In this document: positions 39,312 to 48,489 of the stretch, one piece after another
Layout: each line of letters starts with the position of its first letter
Numbering within the stretch: the stretch's first letter is position 1
Assembly: GCF_902499175.1 (NCBI RefSeq)
Contig: NZ_CABVQC010000005.1
Location: 62,001-126,000, forward strand
Length of the DNA stretch: 64,000 nucleotides
Origin: Burkholderia aenigmatica
Lineage (GTDB): Bacteria > Pseudomonadota > Gammaproteobacteria > Burkholderiales > Burkholderiaceae
Direction of reading: 5' to 3'
Notes under the pieces: generated by a model
What the model saw: only the letters and a program-made list of their open reading frames with translations
What the model was told of the DNA's origin: nothing
Databases searched by the model: none
Program-made: the position numbers and the translations under genes

Positions 39312-40322
39312 ATGACGATTCGCGTCGCAATCAACGGCTACGGCCGTATCGGCCGCAACACGCTGCGCGCGTTCTACGAGAACGGCAAGAAGCACGACAT
39401 CGAGATCGTCGCGATCAATGATCTGGGCGATGCGAAGACCAACGCGCACCTGACCCAGTACGACACCGCGCACGGCAAGTTCCCCGGTGAAGTGTCGGTC
39501 GACGGCGATTACCTCGTCGTGAACGGCGACAAGATCCGCGTGCTGGCGAACCGCAACCCGGCCGAACTGCCGTGGGGCGAGCTGGGCGTCGACGTCGTGA
39601 TGGAATGCACGGGCTTCTTCACGACGAAGGAAAAGGCGAGCGCGCACCTGAAGGGCGGCGCGAAGAAGGTGATCATCTCGGCGCCGGGCGGCAAGGACGT
39701 CGACGCCACGATCGTCTACGGCGTGAACCACAACGTGCTGAAGGCCGAGCACACCGTCATCTCGAACGCATCGTGCACGACGAACTGCCTCGCGCCGCTC
39801 GTCAAGCCGCTGAACGACAAGATCGGCCTCGAAACCGGCCTGATGACGACGATCCACGCGTACACGAACGACCAGGTGCTGACGGACGTCTACCACGAAG
39901 ACCTGCGCCGCGCGCGTTCGGCCACGCATAGCCAGATCCCGACGAAGACGGGCGCTGCTTCGGCCGTCGGCCTCGTGCTGCCGGAACTGAACGGCAAGCT
40001 CGACGGTTACGCGATCCGCGTCCCGACGATCAACGTGTCGGTCGTCGACCTGTCGTTCATCGCGAAGCGCGACACGACGGTCGAGGAAGTCAACGCGATC
40101 ATGAAGGAAGCATCGGAAGGCGCGCTGAAGGGCATCCTCGGCTACAACGACGCACCGCTGGTGTCGATCGACTTCAACCACAACCCGGCTTCGTCGACGT
40201 TCGACGCAACGCTGACCAAGGTGTCGGGCCGCCTCGTCAAGGTGTCGAGCTGGTACGACAACGAGTGGGGTTTCTCGAACCGCATGCTGGATACGGCTGT
40301 CGCATTCGCGAACGCGAAGTAA
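39312..40322 (+). CDS. gapA: Glyceraldehyde-3-phosphate dehydrogenase, type I
   Basis: 336 aa. NAD-binding N-terminus [19 protein letters not shown]; catalytic Cys C155 in [12 protein letters not shown] with its His partner in [10 protein letters not shown]; substrate loop [18 protein letters not shown]. Catalyses the phosphorylating oxidation of glyceraldehyde-3-phosphate, connecting with Tkt upstream and with the Entner-Doudoroff products. AGGAGA lies just before the ATG and a strong terminator follows. Confidence 0.97.
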   Translation: MTIRVAINGYGRIGRNTLRAFYENGKKHDIEIVAINDLGDAKTNAHLTQYDTAHGKFPGEVSVDGDYLVVNGDKIRVLANRNPAELPWGELGVDVVMECTGFFTTKEKASAHLKGGAKKVIISAPGGKDVDATIVYGVNHNVLKAEHTVISNASCTTNCLAPLVKPLNDKIGLETGLMTTIHAYTNDQVLTDVYHEDLRRARSATHSQIPTKTGAASAVGLVLPELNGKLDGYAIRVPTINVSVVDLSFIAKRDTTVEEVNAIMKEASEGALKGILGYNDAPLVSIDFNHNPASSTFDATLTKVSGRLVKVSSWYDNEWGFSNRMLDTAVAFANAK

Positions 40323-40370
40323 TCCCGCACGTTGCGCGGCCGCCGCAAGGCGGCCTGCGTAGCGAACGAG

Positions 40371-40402
40371 CCCGGCCCGGTTTTCCGGCCGGGCTTTTTT
40401 AT
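40371..40402 (+). terminator. Intrinsic terminator after gapA
   Basis: GCCCGGCC (40371-40378) and GGCCGGGC (40388-40395) with a 9-nt loop, followed by TTTTTTATT. It lies between gapA and the convergent LysR gene and closes the tkt-gapA transcript. Confidence 0.92.
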
Positions 40403-40411
40403 TGCCTGTCG

Positions 40412-41314
40412 TTATTGCCCGCCGTTATTGCTTGAAGCGGCCGTCACCTGCTCGAGCGCGGCGACGAACGCGCGCTTCAGCGGGCTGTCGAGATCGGTCC
40501 ATGCGAGGCCGATGCCGGTGCGGTGCCCGGCCAGGTCAAGCGGCCGCGAGAGCACGTTCGGCGGCAGCGCGCTGGCGGCTTCCGCCGGAATCAGCCCGAT
40601 TCCCATCCCCGCCGCGACGAGCGCGAGCATCGTCGTGAATTCCCCGAACTCCTGCGCGATCTCGAGCGTCGTGCCCGCGCGGCTCAGCGCGAGCAGCATG
40701 TCGTCGTGAAAGCCCGGCGCGTAGCGGCGCGCGAGCACGAACGCGGGCTGGCCGCGCAGCGCGGCCGGCGAGATTGCATCGTGCGCGGCGAGCGGATGGT
40801 CGAGCGGGAGCGCGACGACGAAGCCTTCCTCGAGCACCACACGCGTGTCGATGCCCGCATACGCGGCCGGCAGCCGGATCATCCCGAAATCGATCCGCCG
40901 GTCGCGCAGCGCGGCGATCTGGTCGGGTGTCGGCAGGTCCTTCAGTTCGAGCGCGATCAGCGGATAGCGCTCGCGCATCGTGCGCAGCACGGCCGGCAGC
41001 AGTACGGGCAGCACCGACGACACGAACGCGATCCGCAGCGTGCCGATCTCGCCGCGGCTCGACAGCCGCGCCATCTGTTCCGCACGCGCGGCCTGCTGCA
41101 GCGTGGCGCGCGCCTCGGGCAGGAACACGCGCCCCGTATCGCTCAGTTCGACCTTGTGCCGGTCGCGCTCGAACAGGCGCGCGCCGAGTTCTTCCTCGAG
41201 CGCCTTGATCTGCATGCTCAGCGCGGGCTGCACGATGAACAGGCGCTGCGCGGCGCGCCCGAAATGCAGCTCTTCCGCGAGCGTGACGAAGGCGCGCAAT
41301 TGCTTGAGTTCCAT
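40412..41314 (-). CDS. LysR-family transcriptional regulator of the gluconate/idonate cluster
   Basis: 300 aa from the ATG at 41314 (MELKQLRAFVTLAEELHFGRAA). N-terminal winged helix (residues 1-60, ALSMQIKALEEELGARLFERDRHKVELSDTG) and a LysR substrate domain (GTLRIAFVSSVLPVLLPAVL...), of the BenM/CatR-like group with ELKQLRAF start. It is divergent from the SDR-led sugar-acid operon, 151 bp away, with an ATCA-N7-TGAT dyad between them, so it probably regulates that operon. Effector unknown. Confidence 0.93.
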   Translation of the reverse strand: MELKQLRAFVTLAEELHFGRAAQRLFIVQPALSMQIKALEEELGARLFERDRHKVELSDTGRVFLPEARATLQQAARAEQMARLSSRGEIGTLRIAFVSSVLPVLLPAVLRTMRERYPLIALELKDLPTPDQIAALRDRRIDFGMIRLPAAYAGIDTRVVLEEGFVVALPLDHPLAAHDAISPAALRGQPAFVLARRYAPGFHDDMLLALSRAGTTLEIAQEFGEFTTMLALVAAGMGIGLIPAEAASALPPNVLSRPLDLAGHRTGIGLAWTDLDSPLKRAFVAALEQVTAASSNNGGQ

Positions 41315-41339
41315 GGGCGGCGGGTAGGAGAGGGCGGTA

Positions 41340-41354
41340 ATCAAGTTTCATGAT
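41340..41354. promoter_or_regulatory. LysR-type operator candidate
   Basis: ATCAAGTTTCATGAT: ATCA (41340-41343) and TGAT (41351-41354) are inverted across 7 bp and fit the T-N11-A core of LysR boxes. It lies 26 bp upstream of the LysR start, in the divergent intergenic region. Confidence 0.5.
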
Positions 41355-41465
41355 AACCGGATCAAAAAAGACCATTGGCGCGGCGCCCGGCCGGCGGCCG
41401 AAGATACCGTCAACGCGAGACCGGCCGCGATGGGCCGCCGGCTCGACTGGCACGAGGAGACACGC

Positions 41466-42239
41466 ATGACCAACGCGCTTGACCGGTTCCGCCTCGACGG
41501 CCGCCGCGCACTGATCACGGGTTCCGGTCGCGGGATCGGGCTGACGCTCGCCCGTGGGCTGGCCGAAGCAGGGGCGGCGATCGTCATCAACGATCGCAAT
41601 GAGGAGAAGGCCGCGACGCTCGTCCGGCACCTGCGCGAAGAAGGCTTCACGGCCGACTACGCGGTGTTCGACGTCGCCGAGCACGCGCAGGTACGCGCGG
41701 CGATCGACGATTTCGAGGCGCGCATCGGCGCGATCGACATCCTCGTGAACAACGCGGGCATCCAGCGCCGCGCGCCGCTCGACGCATTCGAACCCGACGA
41801 CTGGCATGCGCTGATGCGCGTGAACCTCGACGGCGTGTTCAACGTTGCGCAGGCCGTCGCGCGGCACATGATCGCGCGCGGCCGCGGGAAGATCATCAAC
41901 ATCTGCTCGGTGCAGAGCGAGCTCGCGCGGCCGACGATCGCGCCGTATGCGGCGACCAAGGGCGCGGTGCGGATGCTGACGAAGGGGATGTGCGCCGACT
42001 GGGCGCGCCACGGCATTCAGGCGAACGGCCTTGCACCCGGCTATTTCGAAACCGAACTGAATCGCGCGCTGGTCGACGACGCGGCGTTCTCGGACTGGCT
42101 GTGCAAGCGCACGCCGGCCGGCCGCTGGGGGCGCGTCGACGAGCTGTGCGGCGCGGCGATCTTCCTCGCGTCGGCGGCATCCGATTTCGTGAACGGCCAG
42201 ACGCTGTTCGTCGACGGCGGGCTGACCAGCGCCGTTTGA
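41466..42239 (+). CDS. idnO: Gluconate 5-dehydrogenase-like SDR (5-ketogluconate reductase)
   Basis: 257 aa from the ATG at 41466. Short-chain dehydrogenase with TGSGRGIG at 19-26, NNAGIQRR after the fourth strand, and a catalytic YAATK. The NNAGIQ.R, RGKIINICSVQSEL.RPTIAPY.A.KGAV.MLTK segments are characteristic of IdnO/Ga5DH, which interconverts 5-keto-D-gluconate and D-gluconate. The presence of an IdnD-like enzyme in the same operon supports the idonate-5-ketogluconate-gluconate route. First gene of the operon opposite the LysR regulator. Confidence 0.9.
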   Translation: MTNALDRFRLDGRRALITGSGRGIGLTLARGLAEAGAAIVINDRNEEKAATLVRHLREEGFTADYAVFDVAEHAQVRAAIDDFEARIGAIDILVNNAGIQRRAPLDAFEPDDWHALMRVNLDGVFNVAQAVARHMIARGRGKIINICSVQSELARPTIAPYAATKGAVRMLTKGMCADWARHGIQANGLAPGYFETELNRALVDDAAFSDWLCKRTPAGRWGRVDELCGAAIFLASAASDFVNGQTLFVDGGLTSAV

Positions 42240-42388
42240 GCGACGGTGCTTGCGCCGTGTGCGCAGTACCGTTGCGCCGGCTCGCGCCGGCATCCGAATT
42301 CCCAGAAGAGCCCGCCATACGAGCGGGCCGATGTCCCGGCGCGATGGCGCCGGGTTCCGGAACGGAAGGCAGGAGACAGGAGACAACG

Positions 42389-43837
42389 ATGGATCGCATT
42401 TCCCCGCCGCCCGCGCGGCACGATGCAGGGTCCGGCACGCCGGGCGACACCGTCGAGCGCCGCGGCGTCGACACGAAGCAGCTCAACCGCGCGGCATGGA
42501 CCTGCTCGCTCGGCAGCGCGCTCGAATACTACGATTTCGCGTTGTACACGCTCGCGTCGGCACTGGTGTTCGGGCCGCTGTTCTTTCCCGCGCAGACCGC
42601 CGAGATGCGGCTGATCGCGAGCTTCGGCACCTACTTCGTCGGCTTCGCGGTGCGCCCGCTCGGCGGCGTCGTGTTCGGCGTGCTCGGCGACCGGATCGGC
42701 CGCAAGTTCGTACTGACCGCGACGGTGCTGCTGATGGGCATCGCGAGCACGCTGATCGGCGTGCTGCCGACCTTCGCGACGGCCGGCTACTGGGCGCCCG
42801 CGCTGCTGATCCTGCTGCGCATCCTGCAGGGCCTCGGTGCCGGTGCGGAACAGGCCGGCGCTGCCGTCCTGATGACCGAATATGCGCCGCCGGGCAAGCG
42901 CGGCTTCTATGCGTCGCTGCCGTTCCTCGGCATCCAGCTCGGCACGGTGCTCGCGGCGGCGGTCTATTTCCTGCTGCTCGCGAACATCGATCGCGTCACC
43001 GACGGCTGGGGCTGGCGCGTGCCGTTCCTGTTCAGCGCGGTGATCGTCGCGGTCGGGATCTACATGCGTGTGCGGCTGCACGAGTCGCCGACCTTCGTGC
43101 GGCTCGAGAAGCGCGCGCAGGTCCTGGCGAATCCGCTGAAGAGCGCCGTGCAGCATTCGAAGCGCTCGCTGCTGATCGGTATCGGTCTGCGGATGGCCGA
43201 GAACGGCGGCTCGTCGATTTACCAGGCACTCGCCGTCAGCTATCTCGCCGGCGTGATCGGGATGAAGGGGCCGATCGGCGCGCTGGCGCTGGTGTGCGCG
43301 GCGACCGTCGGCGCGTGCACGGTGCCGCTGGCCGGCCGGCTCAGCGACCGCTTCGGCCGTGTGCGCGTGTATCGCACGTTCGCGTGGCTGCAACTCGCGC
43401 TCGCGTTCCCGGTGTGGTGGATCTTCAGCCAGGGGAACGTGGTCGCGAGCGTGATCGCGATCTCGGTCGCGCAGGGCTTCGCGAACTGGGGGATGCTCGG
43501 CGCGCAGGCCGCGCTGCTGCCCGAACTGTTCGGCGCGCGCCATCGCTACATGGGCGTGTCGTTCTCGCGTGAAGTGTCGGCCGTGCTCGCAGGCGGGATC
43601 GCGCCGCTCGTCGGCGCGACGATCATCGCGACCGTGATCGCGCTGCACGGCGGCGACCACACGGCCGGCGTGCGTGCCTGGGTGCCGATCGCCGCCTATC
43701 TGGTGCTGCTGACGCTGATCACGCTGTTCACGACATCGCGGATGCCGGAAACGCTGAACCGCGATCTCGACGATCCGCTCGACGCGGCACAGACGGCGCC
43801 GGCACCGGACGCCGATGCGCTCGCGCGGCACGCATGA
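42389..43837 (+). CDS. MFS transporter of the metabolite:H+ symporter (MHS) family
   Basis: 482 aa from the ATG at 42389. Twelve hydrophobic segments, with the MHS-family start ALEYYDFALYTLASALVFGPLFFP, the loop motif GDRIGRK after helix 2, and RVPFLFSAVIVAVGIYMR before a central charged loop. The family imports organic acids such as shikimate, ketoglutarate and citrate. In this operon it most likely takes up a sugar acid (2- or 5-ketogluconate, gluconate or idonate). AGGAGA lies 13 bp before the start. Confidence 0.93.
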   Translation: MDRISPPPARHDAGSGTPGDTVERRGVDTKQLNRAAWTCSLGSALEYYDFALYTLASALVFGPLFFPAQTAEMRLIASFGTYFVGFAVRPLGGVVFGVLGDRIGRKFVLTATVLLMGIASTLIGVLPTFATAGYWAPALLILLRILQGLGAGAEQAGAAVLMTEYAPPGKRGFYASLPFLGIQLGTVLAAAVYFLLLANIDRVTDGWGWRVPFLFSAVIVAVGIYMRVRLHESPTFVRLEKRAQVLANPLKSAVQHSKRSLLIGIGLRMAENGGSSIYQALAVSYLAGVIGMKGPIGALALVCAATVGACTVPLAGRLSDRFGRVRVYRTFAWLQLALAFPVWWIFSQGNVVASVIAISVAQGFANWGMLGAQAALLPELFGARHRYMGVSFSREVSAVLAGGIAPLVGATIIATVIALHGGDHTAGVRAWVPIAAYLVLLTLITLFTTSRMPETLNRDLDDPLDAAQTAPAPDADALARHA

Positions 43838-43906
43838 ACGCGCCGGGCGGCTGACGCGGCCCGGCACGCTTTCGCATTCAACTTACCTCGACAGGAGCAA
43901 GCGCAG

Positions 43907-44860
43907 ATGGCGCACGAATCGACCCAGCGGCCCGAACTGCTGATGACGGGCCCTTACCAGCCGTGGGACGACGCATGGTTGGCCGGCTATAACGTTCACC
44001 GGCTGTGGGAAGCCACCGACCGCGCGGCGTTCCTCGCCGAACACGGCGCCGGCGTGCGCGCGATCGCGACGCGCGGCGATCTCGGCGCGAATGCCGAGCT
44101 GATCGCGGCGCTGCCGAAGCTCGAGATCATCTCCTGCTATGGCGTCGGCACCGATGCGATCGATCTCGCCGCCGCGCGCGCACGTGGCATCCGCGTGACG
44201 AACACGCCCGACGTGCTGACCGGCGACGTGGCCGACCTCGGCGTCGGGCTCGCGCTCGCGATGATGCGCCGCATCGGCGCCGGCGACGCGTACGTGCGTT
44301 CCGGCGCATGGCGCGACGGCGACATGCCGCTCGTCACGCGGCTTTACGGCAAGCGCGTCGGCGTGGTCGGCTTCGGCCGGATCGGCTCGACGCTCGCGCG
44401 CCGGCTGTCGGGCTTCGATGTCGAACTCGGCTACTTCGACGTCGCGCCGCGCGAGGACAGCCCGCACCGTTTCTTCGGCGACCTTGCGGAGCTGGCCGGC
44501 TGGTGCGACCTGCTGATCGTCACGCTCGCGGGCGGGCCGACGACGCGCCACCTTGTCGACGCCGCCGTGCTCGACGCACTCGGGCCGCAAGGCTATCTGG
44601 TGAACGTGTCGCGCGGCACGACCGTCGACGAACCGGCGCTGCTCGACGCGCTCGAGCGCGGCGCGATCGCCGGTGCCGCGCTCGACGTGTTCTGGAACGA
44701 GCCGCACATCGACCCGCGTTTCCTCGCGTTGCCGAACGTGCTGCTGCAGCCGCACCATGCGAGCGGTACGATCGAGACGCGCCAGTCGATGGGCTGGCTC
44801 GTGCGCGACAACCTCGCCGCGCACTTCGCCGGCGCGCCGCTGGTCACGCCGGTCGCCTGA
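43907..44860 (+). CDS. D-isomer-specific 2-hydroxyacid dehydrogenase (2-ketogluconate/hydroxypyruvate reductase-like)
   Basis: 317 aa. NAD(P) loop VGVVGFGRIGSTLARR at about 150-165, catalytic Arg in VNVSRGTTVDEPAL, Glu region FWNEPHIDPRF and His in LQPHHASGT. The family reduces 2-oxoacids; in a gluconate/idonate operon the likely role is 2-ketogluconate (or 2,5-diketogluconate) reduction to gluconate. It is followed by idnD after a 10-bp gap containing GGAGG. Specificity is inferred from context. Confidence 0.9.
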   Translation: MAHESTQRPELLMTGPYQPWDDAWLAGYNVHRLWEATDRAAFLAEHGAGVRAIATRGDLGANAELIAALPKLEIISCYGVGTDAIDLAAARARGIRVTNTPDVLTGDVADLGVGLALAMMRRIGAGDAYVRSGAWRDGDMPLVTRLYGKRVGVVGFGRIGSTLARRLSGFDVELGYFDVAPREDSPHRFFGDLAELAGWCDLLIVTLAGGPTTRHLVDAAVLDALGPQGYLVNVSRGTTVDEPALLDALERGAIAGAALDVFWNEPHIDPRFLALPNVLLQPHHASGTIETRQSMGWLVRDNLAAHFAGAPLVTPVA

Positions 44861-44870
44861 GGAGGCTGTC

Positions 44871-45929
44871 ATGCGTATGCGTTGCATGTGCGTCGTGATC
44901 CACGGGCCGAACGACCTGCGGGTGGAAGAGCAGGATCCGGGCGAGATCGGCCCGGGCCAGGTGCGCGTCGATGTCGCGATGGGCGGCATCTGCGGCTCCG
45001 ATCTTCATTACTTCCGGCACGGCGGCTTCGGTGCAATCCGGCTGCAGCAGCCGATGGTGCTCGGCCACGAGGTGGCCGGCACGGTCGCGGAAGTCGCGCC
45101 GGACGTCACGTCGGTGAAGGTCGGCGATCGCGTCGCGGTCAATCCGAGCCGGCCGTGCGGCGCGTGCCGCTACTGCCTCGAGGGGCTGCCGAACCAGTGT
45201 CTCGACATGCGCTTCTACGGCAGCGCGATGCGGATGCCGCACGTGCAGGGCGCGTTCCGCAACGCGCTCGTGTGCGATGCCGTGCAGTGCGTGAAGGTCG
45301 CCGATCACGTGCCGCTGTCGCTCGCGGCGCTTGCCGAACCGTTCGCGGTCGGGCTGCATGCGGTGTCGCGCGCGGGCCCGCTAATCGGCAAGCGCGTGCT
45401 CGTGTCGGGCTGCGGGCCGATCGGCGTGCTGGCGGTCGCGGCGGCGCGCGTGCATGGCGCGGCGGAGATCGTCGCGACCGACGTCGTCGAGGCGCCGCTC
45501 GAAGTGGCGAGCGCGCTCGGCGCCGACCGCACGATCAATGCGGCGGTCGATACCGGATGGGTCGAGCGTTACGGCGCCGACAAGGGCACGTTCGACGTGA
45601 TGATCGAGTGTTCGGGCAATGCGCGCGCGCTGCGCGACGGGCTGGACGTGATGCGTCCGCGCGGGGTCGTCGTGCAGCTCGGGCTCGGCGGCGATGTCAG
45701 CCTGCCGCAGAACGTCGTGGTCGCGAAGGAGTTGTCGATCTGCGGATCGTTCCGCTTCCACGCGGAATTCGCGCTCGCGGTGCAGTTGATCAACGCGGGG
45801 CGCGTCGACTTGCGGCCGGCCGTCACGCGCGTGTTCCCGATGCGCGACGCGAACCTCGCATTCGAACTGGCCGGCGACCGGCAGCGCGCGATGAAGGTGC
45901 TGATCGATTTCGCGGACGAGGCCGCTTAG
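44871..45929 (+). CDS. idnD: L-idonate 5-dehydrogenase-like zinc alcohol dehydrogenase
   Basis: 352 aa from the ATG at 44871, with GGAGG 6 bp upstream. Medium-chain dehydrogenase: catalytic zinc site in GGICGSDLHYFRHGGFG and GHEVAGTV; four-cysteine structural zinc lobe PCGACRYCLEGLPNQC; NAD fold VSGCGPIGVLAVAAA. The RFYGSAMRMPHVQGAF stretch is typical of L-idonate 5-dehydrogenases as I recall them. It oxidises L-idonate to 5-ketogluconate, which the first SDR of the operon can reduce to gluconate. A strong terminator ends the operon. Confidence 0.92.
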   Translation: MRMRCMCVVIHGPNDLRVEEQDPGEIGPGQVRVDVAMGGICGSDLHYFRHGGFGAIRLQQPMVLGHEVAGTVAEVAPDVTSVKVGDRVAVNPSRPCGACRYCLEGLPNQCLDMRFYGSAMRMPHVQGAFRNALVCDAVQCVKVADHVPLSLAALAEPFAVGLHAVSRAGPLIGKRVLVSGCGPIGVLAVAAARVHGAAEIVATDVVEAPLEVASALGADRTINAAVDTGWVERYGADKGTFDVMIECSGNARALRDGLDVMRPRGVVVQLGLGGDVSLPQNVVVAKELSICGSFRFHAEFALAVQLINAGRVDLRPAVTRVFPMRDANLAFELAGDRQRAMKVLIDFADEAA

Positions 45930-45977
45930 CGGTCACGCGCTGGCGCGCGTCGGACGGTATCGACCACCCTCGTAAAG

Positions 45978-46013
45978 AAGGCACGTCCGCGCTTCGCGCG
46001 GCGTGCCTTTTTT
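45978..46013 (+). terminator. Intrinsic terminator after idnD
   Basis: GGCACGTCCGCGC (45980-45992) pairs with GCGCGGCGTGCC (45996-46007) with one bulged T and a TTC loop, then TTTTTT. Clear rho-independent terminator for the ketogluconate operon. Confidence 0.9.
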
Positions 46014-46041
46014 CGTCGTGCTGCGCAAACGCGCTACCGCA

Positions 46042-47241
46042 TCACTGCGTGACCTGCCGCACGCCGACGCGCTGCGACGCGAGCCACAAGGCGATCAGCA
46101 CGCCCGCGAGCGCCGCTCCCGCGACGCACACGCCGCGCCAGCCGTCGATGCCGTACGCGACGCTCGCCGCGAACGACCCGAACGCACCGCCGATGAAGTA
46201 GCTCGTCAGGTAGATCGTCGTCACGCGGCTGCGCGCGTTGCCGGCCAGCGCATAGATCACGCTCTGATTCGAGATGTGGATGCCTTGCACGCCGACGTCG
46301 AGCAGCAGGATGCCCGCGATCAGCGCCGCGAGCGAGTGCGCGCCGGTGGCGATCAGCGCGAACGACGCGAGCACGGCCGCCGCGAACAGCCCCGTCGCCG
46401 CATTGCCGTGGCCGCGATCGACCAGCCGGCCGGCCGACGTCGCCGCGAGCGCGCCCACCGCGCCGACGATCCCGAACAGGCCGATCTGCCCTTCGGAATA
46501 GCTGTACGGCGGCTGGCTCAGCAGGAACGTGAGGCCCGTCCACAGCAGGCTGAAGCACGCGAACACGAGCGCGCCGTAGGTGGAGCGCAGCGCGATCAGC
46601 GGTTGCGCGCGCACCAGCGCGACGAGCGACTTCATCAGCGCCGCATAGTCGAGGCGCGCGTCGCGGCGATCCTTCGGCAGCTTCACGGCGAGCACGGCGG
46701 CTAGCACCGCCACCATCACCGCGGCGATGCCGTACACCGCGCGCCAGCCGAACCCGTCGGCGATCGCGCCGGCCGCGACGCGTGCGAGCAGGATGCCGAG
46801 CAGCAGCCCGCTCATCACGGTGCCGACCGCGCGGCCGCGCGAGCGCGCGTCGGCGAGCGATGCGGCGAACGGCACGAGCAGCTGTGTCGAACAGGTGACG
46901 AAGCCGACTGCGACGTTCGCGACGACGAACATCGTGAAGTTGGTGCTGAACGTGACCGCGACCAGCGCGACGACGTTGAGCATCAGCAGCCGCACGATCA
47001 GCGTATGACGGTTGACCGCGTCGCCGAGCGGGACGATCAGCAGCAGGCTCGCCGCATAGCCGAGCTGCGTCAGCGTGACGAGATAGCCGAGCTCGGTCGG
47101 CGCACGCCCGAAGCTGCGTGCGATCGCGGCGAGCAGCGGCTGCGCGTAGTAGATGTTGCCGATGACGATGCCGCACGCGCAGGCGAACAGCAGCGTCATG
47201 CCGCGGGTGAGAGGAGGATGGGTGTCGTGATGCGGTTCCAT
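46042..47241 (-). CDS. MFS transporter, arabinose-efflux-permease-like
   Basis: 399 aa from the ATG at 47241. Twelve-helix major facilitator: FACACGIVIGNIYYAQPLLAAIARSF at the start, LGDAVNRHTLIV loop after helix 2, SRGRAVGTVMSGLLLGILLARVAAG in helix 5, and a C-terminal half from FSLLWTGLTFLLSQPPYSYSEGQIG. This subgroup contains drug and metabolite exporters; no substrate can be assigned. Divergent from a CynR-like LysR gene, which probably controls it. Confidence 0.9.
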   Translation of the reverse strand: MEPHHDTHPPLTRGMTLLFACACGIVIGNIYYAQPLLAAIARSFGRAPTELGYLVTLTQLGYAASLLLIVPLGDAVNRHTLIVRLLMLNVVALVAVTFSTNFTMFVVANVAVGFVTCSTQLLVPFAASLADARSRGRAVGTVMSGLLLGILLARVAAGAIADGFGWRAVYGIAAVMVAVLAAVLAVKLPKDRRDARLDYAALMKSLVALVRAQPLIALRSTYGALVFACFSLLWTGLTFLLSQPPYSYSEGQIGLFGIVGAVGALAATSAGRLVDRGHGNAATGLFAAAVLASFALIATGAHSLAALIAGILLLDVGVQGIHISNQSVIYALAGNARSRVTTIYLTSYFIGGAFGSFAASVAYGIDGWRGVCVAGAALAGVLIALWLASQRVGVRQVTQ

Positions 47242-47411
47242 GGTCGCGAAAAACAGCGGCGCCGTCCGGCGGCACGGGGCCGTCGGCTGCGCGGGGTGAC
47301 GGAAATCGGGGCCGGCGTCAACGGATCGGCGGTGAACCGATGCGCGCCGGGCGGATCGCGGCCGGGCCCGGATCGGGCGGGCGGCGGATCGTCGTGCGGC
47401 GGGCGGAGGCA

Positions 47412-47428
47412 GGGCGGGCCCGGGCGGG
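47412..47428 (+). other. G-quadruplex-type motif
   Basis: GGGCGGGCCCGGGCGGG: four GGG runs with loops of 1, 3 and 1 nt on the plus strand, and a further GGG at 47401-47403. It can also fold as a GC hairpin. It lies 126 bp before the LysR ATG. Confidence 0.45.
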
Positions 47429-47526
47429 CCGATCCGGTGCGGCGCCAGACGCGATGCACGGGAACGGATGTGCGTATGATGCGGGAATCGAACCATAGCG
47501 TCCAAGACTGGATCGTTATGCGCTTC

Positions 47527-47541
47527 ATTGGTAAAACCAAT
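47527..47541. promoter_or_regulatory. LysR-type operator, perfect dyad
   Basis: ATTGGT (47527-47532), AAA, ACCAAT (47536-47541): perfect 6-3-6 inverted repeat with a T-N11-A core. It ends 12 bp before the chosen LysR start, in the right place for autoregulation and for control of the divergent permease. Confidence 0.6.
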
Positions 47542-47553
47542 ACGTCGGCCGCC

Positions 47554-48444
47554 ATGCTCCTCCGCCACATCCGCTATTTCCTGGCCGTCGCCGAGCAGCG
47601 CAGTTTCACGCGCGCGGCCGACGCGCTGCACGTCTCGCAACCGACGCTGTCGCAGCAGATCCGCCAGCTCGAGGAAACGCTCGGCGTGCAGTTGTTCGAC
47701 CGCTCGGGCCGCACGGTGCAGCTCACCGAGTTCGGCGAGGTCTATGCGCGCCACGCGCGCGCCGCGCTGCACGAGCTCGAGACGGGGCAGCGCGCGCTGC
47801 ACGACGTCGCCGATCTCGGCAGCGGGTCGTTGCGGCTCGCGATGATGCCGACCTTCGCGGCCTACCTGAGCGGCTCGCTGATCGACGCGTTCCATGCCGA
47901 CTATCCGAACGTCGCACTGACGATCGACGCGATGCCGCAGGAGCGCATCGAGGCGCTGCTCGCCGACGACCGGCTCGACGCGGGCTTCGCGTTCATGCCG
48001 CCACGTGCGCCGGACATCGATGCGCTGCCGCTGTGGGACGAGCCGCTCGCGCTCGTGACGGGCCGCACGCATCGTCTCGCGCGGCGCCGTCGCGCACTGA
48101 CGCCGGCCGAGCTCGGCGGCGAGCCGCTGGTGCTGCTGAGCCGCGCGTTCGCGACGCGCGAAAGCATCGACCGGTATTTCATCGAGCATGGCGCGCGGCC
48201 GAAGATCGCGATCGAGACGAATACGGTCAGCGCGGTGCTGGAGCTCGTGCGGTGCGGCCGGCTCGCGACGGTGCTGCCCGACGCAGTCGCGCGCGAGAGC
48301 GCCGACCTGTGCGCGCTCGAGATCGATCCGCCGCTGCCCGCGCGCACGGCTGCGCTGCTCACGCGCAAGGGCGCGTACCGCAGCGTCGCGGCGCGCGCGT
48401 TCATCGAGCGTGCGCTCGCGTATCGCGATCCGTCGGGAGGGTGA
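47554..48444 (+). CDS. LysR-family regulator, CynR-like
   Basis: 296 aa from the ATG at 47554. The N-terminus MLLRHIRYFLAVAEQRSFTRAA..LHVSQPTLSQQIRQLEETLGV and the body (DVADLGSGSLRLAMMPTF, DRLDAGFAF, VSAVLELVRCGRLATVLP) follow E. coli CynR closely as I recall it. No cyanase or carbonic anhydrase gene is present, so the target here is more likely the divergent MFS gene. An in-frame ATG at 47518 would overlap the dyad operator and is less likely. Confidence 0.92.
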   Translation: MLLRHIRYFLAVAEQRSFTRAADALHVSQPTLSQQIRQLEETLGVQLFDRSGRTVQLTEFGEVYARHARAALHELETGQRALHDVADLGSGSLRLAMMPTFAAYLSGSLIDAFHADYPNVALTIDAMPQERIEALLADDRLDAGFAFMPPRAPDIDALPLWDEPLALVTGRTHRLARRRRALTPAELGGEPLVLLSRAFATRESIDRYFIEHGARPKIAIETNTVSAVLELVRCGRLATVLPDAVARESADLCALEIDPPLPARTAALLTRKGAYRSVAARAFIERALAYRDPSGG

Positions 48445-48489
48445 CCGGTACGGCCGGGCGGCGCGCGCGACGGGCGCCCGCCCGGGCCG

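Larger units (their letters stand above)
47242..47553 (+). other. 312-bp divergent control region with G-rich tract and LysR box
   Basis: Between the MFS gene and the LysR gene. The first 200 bp are extremely G-rich on the plus strand and include a G-quadruplex-type motif at 47412-47428. The end holds a perfect ATTGGT-AAA-ACCAAT dyad (47527-47541). An upstream in-frame ATG for the LysR gene lies at 47518. Confidence 0.6.
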
